From: Armillaria gallica
Taxonomy: Eukaryota > Basidiomycota > Agaricomycetes > Agaricales > Physalacriaceae
DNA length: 64,000 nucleotides
Direction: 5' to 3'
Assembly: GCA_037576215.1 (NCBI GenBank)
Contig: JBANDB010000008.1
Coordinates: 4,154,001-4,218,000 of the forward strand
Shown here in pieces: positions 1-10,462 of the stretch (its first letter is position 1; the number at the start of each line of letters is the position of its first letter). Made by a program: the position numbers and the translations under genes. The notes below the pieces were generated by a model. It was not told the origin of the DNA, did not search any database, and saw nothing but the letters and a program-made list of their open reading frames with translations.

Positions 1-2951
1 AAGGTCATGACAGATGTCTGGAGATTTGCCAACACTGAGTTAATTAATGGTTACAGATACAGCAACACCTACCAGGATGTCTCATCATGGAAGGAAAAGG
101 TCTACTTCATAAAGAAAAAGTCTGAATCATACTCACACTACCAGAAGTATGAGCCTTGGGAAAAAGTGCAATGTGGTGTAAAGAACATATAGATACTTGG
201 CTCAGACCAAGGGGGAGAGTTCATGAGCAAGGAATTCAAAGACCACCTTGATCACACTAGAACAGCATGTCATTTAACTGTCCATAACTCACCCCAATCC
301 AATGAAATGGCAGAGTATAGCAACCACTCACATCTTGAAGGTGCTTGAGCTATGCTTATCAAGGCAGGGCTACTACTGTATCTATGGGTTGAGGCTGTAT
401 CACACAAAGTATGGCTAAAGAACAGGACACCCCACAGTGCATTAGAGAGCAATATCACCTCACATGAGAAGACAACTCACCAGAAGCCTGACCTCTCTCA
501 GCTATGCAAATTTGGGTGCACTGTCTGGGTGAAGAAGCTCAAGTGATGCAAACTCCAACCCCAGGCAGATGCTGGCTGTTTCATTGGCTTTGACAAAGAA
601 TCCAAAGGCATTTGAGTGTACTGGCCTGAACAGAGAAGAGTCAGTGTTGAAAGAGATGTTTATTTTGACAATGAAAAGACACTCAAGTCTGAAGACATCA
701 AGATTGAGGGGGAGACAGTAACAAACCCCAATCCAGCCACTCCCAACTTGAGCCTGAAGCCCAAAAGTCAAGCAGATGAACCTGAAATCCCCAAAGCTGT
801 ACTGGATATGCCTTATGAACACTCACTATCACCACTCACACCACCTCTCAACAGTCCTAGTTCTGCTCCACACAAGCAATGTGTCCAAATCACAGATAAC
901 ACTGAAGATCAAGAGGATCCTGAACCTCTCAGCAGAGGACATCATTCCAGAAGAAAGCCAGACAGATTCTACAATGATAACCAACTGTCAAAGTAATCTG
1001 CAACAAAGCACACCCTTATCATCGAAGATGAAAGGAGCACTGAGTCAAAGACAGAGCTTGAAGCCAAAGAAGAAGAGTGGTTTGCTGGCCTATAGATGTT
1101 TGCATTTGCAATGAACTATGGAGAGCCTGAGAGCCTGCAGGAGGCACTGAAAGGAGACAAGGTGAGGGAATGGAAGCAAGCAATAGGAGATGAGCTGGAC
1201 AAAGTCAAAGCCCTGGAAACTTAGGAGATAATTCCCAGGCCACACAGTGCCAATGTGGCCAAATGCCAATACACCTTCTGAGCCAAAAAGGATGAGATGA
1301 ACAGAATTGTACACTGCAAAGCACACCTTGTTCTCAAAGGCTTCTTTCAAATATATGGCATCGACTTTCATAAAACCTTTACCTCAACTGTTTGACTCAT
1401 GACCCTCTGTATTCTGCTATCTGTTGCAGCCAGTAAGGGCTCAGCAATCCAACAAGCTGACATCAAAAATGCCTACCTACAAGCTGAGCTCAAAAAAACC
1501 ATCTACATGGAACTCCCTCCCATGTACAACTTGTTCTAAACCATTCCCAAACACCTGAAGAGCAAGCAACTAGTATTCAAGCTCCTCAAACCTCTCTGCA
1601 GCAGCCATCAGGGCACAAACAAGTGATACAACAAGCTAAAGGGTGTTTTCATGCAGCTAGGATATCAAGTATGCCTTTCAGATGAAACCATATTCTACAG
1701 ATTTGATGGCAACAGGTACACCATTGTCACTGCTGCTACCAATGACTTCATTATCATAGCTAACTAAGACAAATCTGTGACACTTGTCAAGAAGCAGCTT
1801 AGTGAGCACTTCAAAATGACTGATCTCAGCACCCTTCACTAGCTGCTTGGCATTGGCATAAAGCATGATCTTACCACAAGGACCATCACACTAGATCAGT
1901 ATGGCTACCTCAATGCAATAATCAAGGACATGGGTCTAGAAAATGCCAGAACAGTTACAACACCACTCAAGCCTAGAGTCAACCTCAGCTATGACTCACC
2001 TTTTGTCTCAAAAACTGTCCTGTCCCTACACAAGCAAACCCAATACAGAATGGCCATTGGCAAACTGATGTATGCAATGCTTGGGACATATCCTGACATT
2101 GTGTTTGCAGTCACTACTCTCTCCTGCTACATGAACGAGCCAAGAATGATTCACTGGCACACCATCCTCCATGTTTTTAAGTATCTGAAAGGCACAATCC
2201 ATCTTGCACTTGTACTAGGAGACAAGAACATATTCCTGACTGGGTACATAGATGCCAATTTAGGTTCACAGATGCACAGACATTCCATCTCTGGCTATGT
2301 CTTCTTTGTCAGAATCAGAGCTGTCTTGTGGAGCTCTAAAAAGCAGCCCATCATCACAGCATCTACCACCAAATCAGAATACATCATGATGACTTACTCA
2401 TCAAAAGAGCTGATCTGGGTCTGAAAGATCTTTGCAGAATTACTCTTGGCCAAGCTGACATCAAATACTGCTCCACAGAGGATATGATTGCCAATATCTT
2501 CATGAAGTCACTAGCCTGAGTCAAGCTGGCCAAGTTTCACACATTGTTGGGCCTTACAGAGGCCTAGCAGTCAAGCTCAAGGGGGAGTGTTGAGAGTACA
2601 AGCCATGACTGCAGAGACAGTCATACAGACTCTAAATTAGTTACCAATACTTACAATTTTTGCTATTTTCACAGCCACACATCTTAGTGACCTACTGCCC
2701 ACTAAGATGTGAGTACCTTATGTTTATTCATTCTGTACCTTGCTGATATACAGTAGATATATTCTATTTTATCCTCACAGGTACTGTACATATTTACTTA
2801 GCAATCTACCACCTGATAAGATGTATATTCTATTTTATCCTCATAGTCTGATCCTCCCCATATCTGTCTTGTCTTGCTCACTTGCCACTATGTCCTCTCA
2901 AGAATCCCTAGTCCACTGCTAAATAGGAGAATAGTATTTCTGGTCTAATCA
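1..2951 (+). mobile_element. Degenerate Ty1/copia retrotransposon, 3' part
   Basis: This is the 3' part of a copia-type LTR retrotransposon; the 5' end lies outside the window. In order it shows the integrase core (SDQGGEF near 200-235), the integrase tail (KNRTPHSAL near 420), reverse transcriptase (ADIKNAYLQAEL near 1460) and RNase H (GYIDANLGS to ITASTTKSEYI, about 2245-2385). It ends with a polypurine tract and an LTR. The integrase-RT-RNase H order is diagnostic of copia rather than gypsy. The reading frame is broken by many stops and shifts. The normal YVDD motif of RT is degraded to a sequence ending in TND. Only a few CpG dinucleotides remain in 2.6 kb, far fewer than in the genes after 10.3 kb, which suggests an old, methylated and mutated copy. 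The 3' limit is estimated. Confidence 0.9.
2588..2951 (+). repeat. 3' LTR of the first copia element
   Basis: The LTR starts with TGTTGAGAG directly after the purine-rich tract CAAGGGGGAG, the normal polypurine tract/LTR junction. The end near 2951 (TCTAATCA) is inferred from the TG...CA rule and from the point where the decayed host gene frame begins; the 5' LTR is not in the window to confirm it. Inside, a 20-bp motif (starting TATATTCTATTTTATCC) occurs at 2758 and again at 2824, 66 bp apart. Confidence 0.6.
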
Positions 2952-2953
2952 AA

Positions 2954-3523
2954 ATGTACAATCAGGACAATGCAGCGGCTGCAGATCTTGAAGCAGAAAC
3001 CACTGCTGCAATACATATAGAAAAGCATACACAGAGTAGGGCAATCAAGGTCTTTAGTCTTGTAGGTGCTGTATTTCATCACAAGGACTGAAAGTGTGGT
3101 CAGCAAAACACACTTCAATATTTTTGGGATCTCCAGATGGGTTTTACACACTGTTTCCCTGATACAAGCAATACCCACTTCCAATCTCATGCTGAGGCAT
3201 GCATAATAATTATCACATATCTTGATCTTATTCTTCAATTCTTGACCTATGTTGAACAAAACAAAGCAAGTCAAACATTGAATCATATGGAGCACAACAT
3301 TAAATGTGGATACAAGGATAACTCAACCCAATATAAATTTGCAGTCACTACAATCTACTACCAGGCTATTGGGGTTCCCTATACACACAAAATACATGGC
3401 CCTCTCCAGAGTAAGACAAATGTGCTTAAATTGAGCTCTCTGCATGAAAGAGTAAAATCCCACCTGCATAAAATCATTGCCAATCCTGATCTACTCCTGG
3501 GCCCTAACATGTCATATGAAACT
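2954..3523 (+). pseudogene. Decayed multi-copy basidiomycete gene, left half
   Basis: From the ATG at 2954 one frame runs to the start of the second copia element. It contains segments such as FSLVGAVFHHKD, FPDTSNTHFQSH and AVTTIYYQAIG. I associate these, from memory, with a large family of uncharacterised Agaricomycete proteins that is often found among repeats. One in-frame TGA follows HHKD, where a CGA arginine codon is expected. The frame stops at codon ACT (3521-3523), the last bases of the target duplication, and resumes in the same frame at 9371. Function unknown; it may itself belong to a mobile element. Confidence 0.6.
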
Positions 3524-3746
3524 TGTTGACCTGTATAAGTCTTGTTTATCATTGAGGTGTTTGGCTACAGCATCTTACATACTGTTTCATTTAGACTTTA
3601 TCTTCTTCCCTCTTTAGTCATCTCTCCCATCATCTTGACAATTAAGGAGGTAAGCCCTTATATATATTATCCCTATCTACATACTTACATACACTACTTA
3701 CAGTTCTGACAAGTGTCTTTGTGTCAATAGGTACCACCAGTCTATA
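3524..3746 (+). repeat. 5' LTR of the second copia element
   Basis: This 223-bp copy aligns without gaps to 9143-9365. It starts TGTTGAC and ends TCTATA. The 3' copy ends TCTACA, so the expected terminal CA has changed by a C-to-T transition here. The AAACT target duplication lies immediately upstream. Confidence 0.95.
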
Positions 3747-3758
3747 GGTTATGGGTTT
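3747..3758 (+). promoter_or_regulatory. Primer-binding site, half initiator-tRNA type
   Basis: GGTTATGGGTTT directly follows the 5' LTR. It resembles the GGTTATGGGCCC primer site of Drosophila copia, which pairs with the anticodon region of cleaved initiator methionine tRNA rather than with its 3' end. The position next to the LTR end is exact. The tRNA assignment rests on similarity to that known site. Confidence 0.7.
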
Positions 3759-4049
3759 AACTTGACCGACCCTTCGTACACTTGGACCTGTCAAGACTCT
3801 TTCAATGACTCAATTCTGTCCACACATCCTTCAACTGGTTGTTCTTTCCCTGCATGAATCTTTGCCATGTCACAAGCCAATCCTCGTCCAACATTTAGCA
3901 GGCTGTCCACCTGTCTCAATGGCTGTCCACTGTCACCATGCATATATCCACTCAACGTCACCCTCACTCCTTGGTATACCCTAGATGCATCGACATGTAT
4001 GTACATCATTTGTCACCGATCACTGACATAATACTTCCATGGAACCAAA

Positions 4050-7000
4050 ATGGCAAGCCAGCCTCAGATCTTCCATTATCTAGTTGATGGTCTCAACAAT
4101 ATCATCAGCATGTCTGACAGATCTGTCCAATCCAATGGCGATATCACTCCTAAAGTATGCTCTCAGGTAATGCCTAACATTCAATATAGCTCCCAGTCTA
4201 CCTCACACATCAATCCAACTGCATACCCTTCTAATTTTCCTTCTTACATATATTACCCTATGATTTCAGATGCATACATGAACCCTTATCCTGATCCAAC
4301 AAACCTGACAATGCAAATTCCACCTCCATATTACATACCAATATACCAAATACAACCGCAAAATTACTCACAATTTCCACATCCTCTTCCTTTTCCCTCT
4401 TTACAATCAACAGAATACAGAACAAACAGTGTGGAGGGCAACTTATATACAAACCCCTCCCCAAACCCCACTTCTATCCCTCCTCCTGTCCAGATACATG
4501 CACCAGTCCCTCTACACTCTCCAAACCATCCTCCCATCCCTTCTCAACTCCCACCTCATCCCCCCCCTCCACCATTACCTCCCTGTTCTCCTCCTCCCCC
4601 ACTAACTTGTCCATTACCTGTTCCTCCCATTGCTCCCCCTACTTATGCCACCCTCCCAAACCTTCATCTCCCTTATATACAGCCTGCTGCACCGTACCAA
4701 TAACAAAACAATAATTTCCAACAAATACCACAACTGTACATATATATACCTATACATAATTCCTCAGAACCTTCTTTCCCTACTACTACTCATATACCAG
4801 AACTAAAAAGCCAAGCAGACTGGGGTGCTTGGAACTTAGGTGGCCTGAACGTACTAACCTCTTGGCAGCTTAACACCCATATCTGTGATCCTCCATCACC
4901 ATTGGTACCACATGATCTGTTCAATACCCCATCATACCTGCCTGTCCTGAATCAATATTTGCCTCCCCAACACTACCAAGAATGGGTTAACTGGCACAAG
5001 AAGGACATGATTGTATACGGAGTACTCACAGCACGACTCTTGAGGACGATCATCGGCATGCTCCCACTCCAGAATGATCCTGTCACCAGCGCAAGATGCA
5101 CTGCCCAAGAGGCCTATCAATCACTACGATATCATTGTGGAGGTGGCAACATCCAATATGCATTACTTGAACACAAAAAACTTGCTATAACCAACTGCAC
5201 TTCTATTGCTGCCATACCAAATTTCATTCAGAACTGGCTAAACCTAGCACAAACCCTGAAGGAGACAACGGGTTATCCCCTCTCCTATGCTACATTGAGT
5301 ATCAACTTCGTAAACATGCTGCCAAACCAATACTCAGAACATGAGAACAAAATTGCATGTGAAATCAAATACCCCACCAACTTTACTGAACTCTCCTTCC
5401 ATGAACTCATTGACGAAGTCCTTGACCAAGCCAATGGCATCCTTCTAAACTGCAAACTCTCGCAAATGTATCCTATGATATGTTCAGACACTGCTCCCAA
5501 AGCTCCTTGCCCCCAATGTGGGAACCCCAAATGCCCATACCCCCTCAGCCACACAACTGCAACTTGCTGGCATGAGGGTGGAGATGACCCTGGGGGAAAA
5601 GAGAAATACAAGGAGAGACATAAAGCGAAACAGACACCGAGAGTGAACTATGCCTCCAGCAAAACACAGGGTGATGATCCACCAGGAGACATACAAAATA
5701 ACAAGACTAACAAGTTGAATACCTGTACTGAACCTACTGAAAGCAATGAAGACATCTTTTACTTGTACATCCCTGGCACATATGAAAGCATACAACCAAT
5801 GGCAAACACTTTACTCAACCTACGAGACTCTAATCCAAAGACTGTTTTCTCTGCAATGCAATCATACAACTCACTGCTTGACTCTGGTTGCACCCACCAT
5901 ATTATCAAAGATGGTTCCATATTCCATATGTACGACATCTCCCAAGCTATCCCAATCACTACAGTGAACTGCGGTATACTCCCCACCAAAGCCATGGGCG
6001 AAGTTTGATTCTCAGTAAACGTCGATGGTTGGACAGCCACCATTGTTCTATGAGATTGCCTTCATGCCTCAGACTCCCCAATAAACCTCATATCTGTTGG
6101 TGTGTTAACAGAAAATGGGATGTATATCGGCTTTGAGAAAAACAAAACAACATGTTACTTCCCTAAATACCATAAATCCCTTAGCAGCCTGTCATTCCAA
6201 GCAGACATCATTGGTCGCTTATCCTTCCTGAATTGCACTTACATTACCCCCAATGAGAATGCCTCTGCTAATGCTATACTTCCTTTCCAAAAACCAGAAC
6301 TCAATGCATACCTTTGGCACTGCCGGGCTGGACACCCAAGTCAGGAAACCACCAAAAGTATTGTTACTGGTAAAGCAAGAGTCAAAGGTGTTACTTGGAA
6401 TGGAAAGGCTCCTCATGAGTACTGCCCCTCCTGCATCATCGGGAAATGTCAGCAAGCACCATTTGACCACAACGTGAATCATACCACAACCCTGTTGGAA
6501 CTCCTCCACATGGACACATGCAGACCTATGCCCGTAAAAACACCACAAAAACAAGAGTATTTCTTTGCCATCTTGGATGACTGCACCTTGTATAACAACA
6601 CAGATTTGATGGCAAAGAAGAATGAAGCAACCTGCTCATTCAAAGATACTCAGGCAAAATGGGAGAACCAAACAGATGAAAAAGTCAAAAAAGTATGATG
6701 CGACAGCACAAAGGAACTCACAAAGGGTGAATTGGGTAGACATTTCAAGGAGTCTGACATTGAAGTTCAGGAAACTGCTCCCTATACACACCAGCAGAAC
6801 GGGAAAGCCAAGCACTTCATATGCACCATCGAAGACAACATTCAAACACTACTTGCTGACTCAGGTCTTCCTATGTTGTTCTGGGGTGACACTGTTCTCA
6901 CCGCAGCCTACACAAGGAGAAGACTACCCACCTCCACTCTTCCTGAAGGTAAAACACCACATGAAGCTATGCACAATGAAATCCCCGATCTATCGCACTT

Positions 7001-9123
7001 ACAAAGATGGGGATGCCAATGCTTTGTGACCATCCCACCAGAACTCCATACCAAAGCTGGCCCATGGTGATTTGAAGTGATCTTCATCAGTTACAAAGAA
7101 GGTCGCATAGGATGGCAAGTAAGAGACCTCACAGGGAAGTACTACTTTTCAAGGGATGTCAAATTCAATGAAAACACTCCTGGCCAATTGAGTTTGAAAA
7201 GATCACATAAATCAAATACCTCAGACCCCTCAAACCCTGACCTTTCAAATGCATGCCCAAAAGAAACCATTAAACCCACCGAAAAAATAGCTAATATTGT
7301 CCCAGGTAAAAAACAAGGTCATATTCTTCCTCATCTCCAATCTGCTGAAGCTTCTTCCACCTTTGCTGCCTATTTCTGTGTGGAAACAATAACTGATCCC
7401 CTTGAATCAAAAATTGACTCCACCATCGCTACATATCCCCAATCTATGCTTTCACACTCCGCACCCAACAAAAACAACAAATGCTTCTGGGATACTTCAA
7501 AACCTCCACTAACATACAAGGAGGCCATGGCCAGGCCAGACCACAATCTATAGCAAGTAGCAATAGACAAGGAGTATAAGAATCTTGTTGACCAAAAGGT
7601 GATCGTCGAATCCTTCCTACCCCAGAAAAAGAAGGCTATCGGATCCAGATGGACTTTCACAAAGAAGACCCACCCTGAGATCATTGAGAAGGCTAGACTC
7701 ATCGCCCAAGGCTTTGCCCAATGCTCTGGCGACTATGGTGATACTTATGCACCTGTGGCAAAAATCATAAGCATCCACATCATCTTCACACTTGCAGCCA
7801 AAGAGGACTTGGAACTCTTCACCTTCAACGTCAAAGCTGCCTTTCTGAATGCTCCCCTCTCACAAGAAGTCTACATCTGCCAGATTCCCAGTTTCCCCCT
7901 CTCTGACCTGAAGAAAGTCCTTCAACTATGCAAAGCGCTATACAGCCTCAAACAATCCTCCCATGAATGGTACAAAACTCTTTGTAGCGCCATGACATCC
8001 ATTGGGCTGGAAAGTTGCATAGTCAACCCCGCCGTCTTCTATGGTAGATGGAGCTCACCCCCTGACTCTAGCATCACAATGCCTGCAGACAGCTCAGATC
8101 TATTCATCATCATCCCAGTACATGTTAATGATGGACTCTCAGCAACAAACTCTAGACCACTGTACCAGTGGATCATCATTTAGCTCAACAAGATCTTCAA
8201 AGTCAATGATCTCGGAAACACGGAAGTATTCCTAGGTATCAGAATCGAGCGTGATCGTCCTAACAGAAAATTTTGGCTTTCACAAAAAGATTACATTGCC
8301 GACCTTCTTCACATGTATGATATGGACAATGTTAATCCTACCGCTGTCCCTCTATATAAAAAAACTACAATCCTATGAAGCTGGTGATCATACACTACAG
8401 GAAGTCGATAACAAAAACCTGACACTCTATTTTCAATGGCTGAATGGCCAACTCCTCTATTCCACAGTCTGCACATGTCCAGACCTATCATTCACTACTG
8501 CCGCTCTGGGTCAGTATAATGCTAACCCCACTCACGCTGTTGCTGCAGCTGCCAAAGGTGTCCTGCGCTACCTCACAGGTACTCATGATTATGCCCTCCT
8601 TTATGAGGGTGAGTGCACTAAGGATGTGATCAAGGGATTGAATGTCTGCCCTACAGACATTGCCTTTACAGATGCCGATTGGAGCACAGATGACACAGAC
8701 TGCAGGAGCTTTTTGAGATTCGCCATCTACCTTTACTCAGGCCTGGTTTCTTGGTCAAGCACCAAACAAAAATCCATGGCACTATCTTCTACAGAATCCA
8801 AGTATATGGCCTTAACCCATCTGATAAAGGAACTTTTATGGATCATTCTATTCACAAATGCCCTATCCCTTCCAATTTCCACTCCTTTCCCCATTCTCTC
8901 TGATAACGACAGCTCCTTGACAATCACTAACTCACAATCTAACACCTCACATTTAAAACACATCGACATCTATTATCACTTCATATGAGAACAGCTCAAG
9001 GAGAAGACCTTCACTACTCACTGGATCCCAACTTGATCTATGACCGCAGACATGTTGACCAAGCCTCTCTCCTCCATTCTCCACAAGATGCATGTCAAAG
9101 GAATGGGACTGGTCTCTCATTGA
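4050..9123 (+). pseudogene. Inactivated copia gag-pol polyprotein
   Basis: A Pro-rich N-terminus starts at the ATG at 4050. It is followed by a gag domain with a Cys-rich knuckle-like motif (CPQCGNPKCPY), the protease motif LLDSGCTHHI, a zinc-binding integrase N-terminus (LWHCRAGHPS...CPSC), the integrase core, RT (AFLNAPL) and RNase H (ADWSTDDTDCRS). Gag to mid-RT lies in one frame, interrupted by stops at about 4701, 6006, 6051, 6696, 7068, 7551 and 8181. Each of these is explainable as CAA, CAG, CGA or TGG changed by one transition. A one-base shift near 8360, in a run of A, moves RNase H to the next frame. RT aspartates are also altered (FNVKAAF, HVNDG). The element cannot make a working polyprotein. 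Confidence 0.9.
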
Positions 9124-9130
9124 CACCTCA

Positions 9131-9142
9131 ATGATGGGGGTG
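9131..9142 (+). other. Polypurine tract of the second copia element
   Basis: ATGATGGGGGTG lies immediately 5' of the TGTTGAC start of the 3' LTR, where plus-strand priming occurs in LTR elements. It follows the last pol codons (stop at 9121-9123) by only 7 bp. Confidence 0.8.
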
Positions 9143-9365
9143 TGTTGACTTGCATAGGTCTTGTTTATCATCAAGGTGTTTGGCTACGGTGTCTTATGTA
9201 CCATTTCATTCAGACTTTGTCTCCTTCTCTCCTTAGTCATCTCTCTCATCATCTTGACGATTAAGGAGGTAAGCCCTTACATATATCATACCTATCTACA
9301 TACTCATGTACACTACTTACAGTTCTGACAAGTGTCCTTGTGTCAATAGGCACCACCAGTCTACA
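9143..9365 (+). repeat. 3' LTR of the second copia element
   Basis: This is the 223-bp partner of 3524-3746, starting TGTTGACT and ending CTACA. It is followed at once by the target duplication AAACT (9366-9370). It keeps CpGs that are CA in the 5' copy (for example CGG at 9187) and carries TG or CA where the other copy carries CA or TG. Confidence 0.95.
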
Positions 9366-10241
9366 AAACTGGCTCATTGGATGGAAAACTATAGGAGATG
9401 CCAGAGGCTATATATGCCATTCTCCAGCATAAACCCCAGCTACCTCACCTGTCTCTGCTACTGGTTTCATTCTGTACTGGAGCACTAGAGACATGGGAAA
9501 GATTCATCTCTGAATTCTTGGCAGGGGGAGCAATCAACACTACAACTTTGGAGCAGATTGATCATGCCTAGATGGAATCAACAAATGACTTGAATGAAGA
9601 CACATTTGGTAACTGGAGACAGGCAGCTTGTGTGCAGCCAAATATGTCCTTATATTATTTCATTGCTCTGCAAATGTACTGGAAAAATGGAGCTTCCAGT
9701 TACTTCAAGTCCCTCACACCTGAGGAATGCAAAGCATTACAGAAACTCATCCATGAGCAGGACAGCTCTGGGCATAATCATGCTATCAAACATAAAATGG
9801 CTTATATGAAGGATGTTCCTGCCCAGAACACTAATGATGATCATACATATGCTGCTAGGATTGCAGAAGAAGCTGTTGATAGATGTGATCCTTATCAGAC
9901 TTCTCAGGCACTGGAGGAAGCATATCAAGTCTCATAGTGTGAAAGGATACCTCACAGTAGTGGCATTGGATTTGCAGTTGGATTGGCATATAAAGAATGG
10001 AAAAAGTAGTTCAGGATTGGACATTCAGAAAGCTAAATCAGGTGCCAAAGGCAGAGGTGATCAAGAATCTAGATACAGACATCTCCAGACAGCCATAGCT
10101 AAGTATAAAGTGGCAGGGAATTTGGCAGTGGAGGCTGATAATGAAAGAGCAGAGGCCAGAGTTGAAAGCAGCCAAGAAGAGGTCATAGATGTTGATGTTG
10201 ATGGGCAGTATGACAGTGAAGCGGAGTTCTATTCCAGGTAA
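9366..10241 (+). pseudogene. Decayed multi-copy basidiomycete gene, right half
   Basis: The frame that broke off at 3523 continues at 9371 with GSLDGK, then ALETWERFISEF and MESTNDLNED, the order I expect for the same uncharacterised family. TAG stops interrupt it after GKL and just before MESTND, where TGG is expected; both fit G-to-A transitions. Near 9930 the frame shifts, and a tail with LDLQLDWHIKNG and an acidic C-terminus runs to 10241. CpG is scarce, as in the flanking elements. It is a dead copy. Confidence 0.6.
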
Positions 10242-10462
10242 AATAGTGTAGCTATATTACTTAAACTTGTATGGAGCTTTACAATGTGATAGGAGAGTCC
10301 ATACAATTGAACTTACATAATTTGCCGTCGAAGTAGCCGAAAATGGGCTTAGTCAGCTCACGGTCCGGAACCGAGAGTTGCCGGTGCCCACTATACAACA
10401 CAGACATTTCTCCAGTCACTCTAAATAATATTGTAAATAAAGTTATTAATTACATACAACAC

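Larger units (their letters stand above)
3524..9365 (+). mobile_element. Full-length Ty1/copia element with LTRs and TSD
   Basis: This is a complete 5,842-bp copia element. It has two 223-bp LTRs without indels, both starting TGTTGAC and ending CTATA or CTACA. It is flanked by the direct repeat AAACT (3519-3523 and 9366-9370). A half-tRNA-type primer site follows the 5' LTR and a polypurine tract precedes the 3' LTR. Internally, gag, protease, integrase, RT and RNase H lie in copia order. The coding frame carries several transition-type stops and one frameshift, so the copy is not autonomous. The LTRs differ at 28 of 223 positions, 27 of them transitions. Confidence 0.95.
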
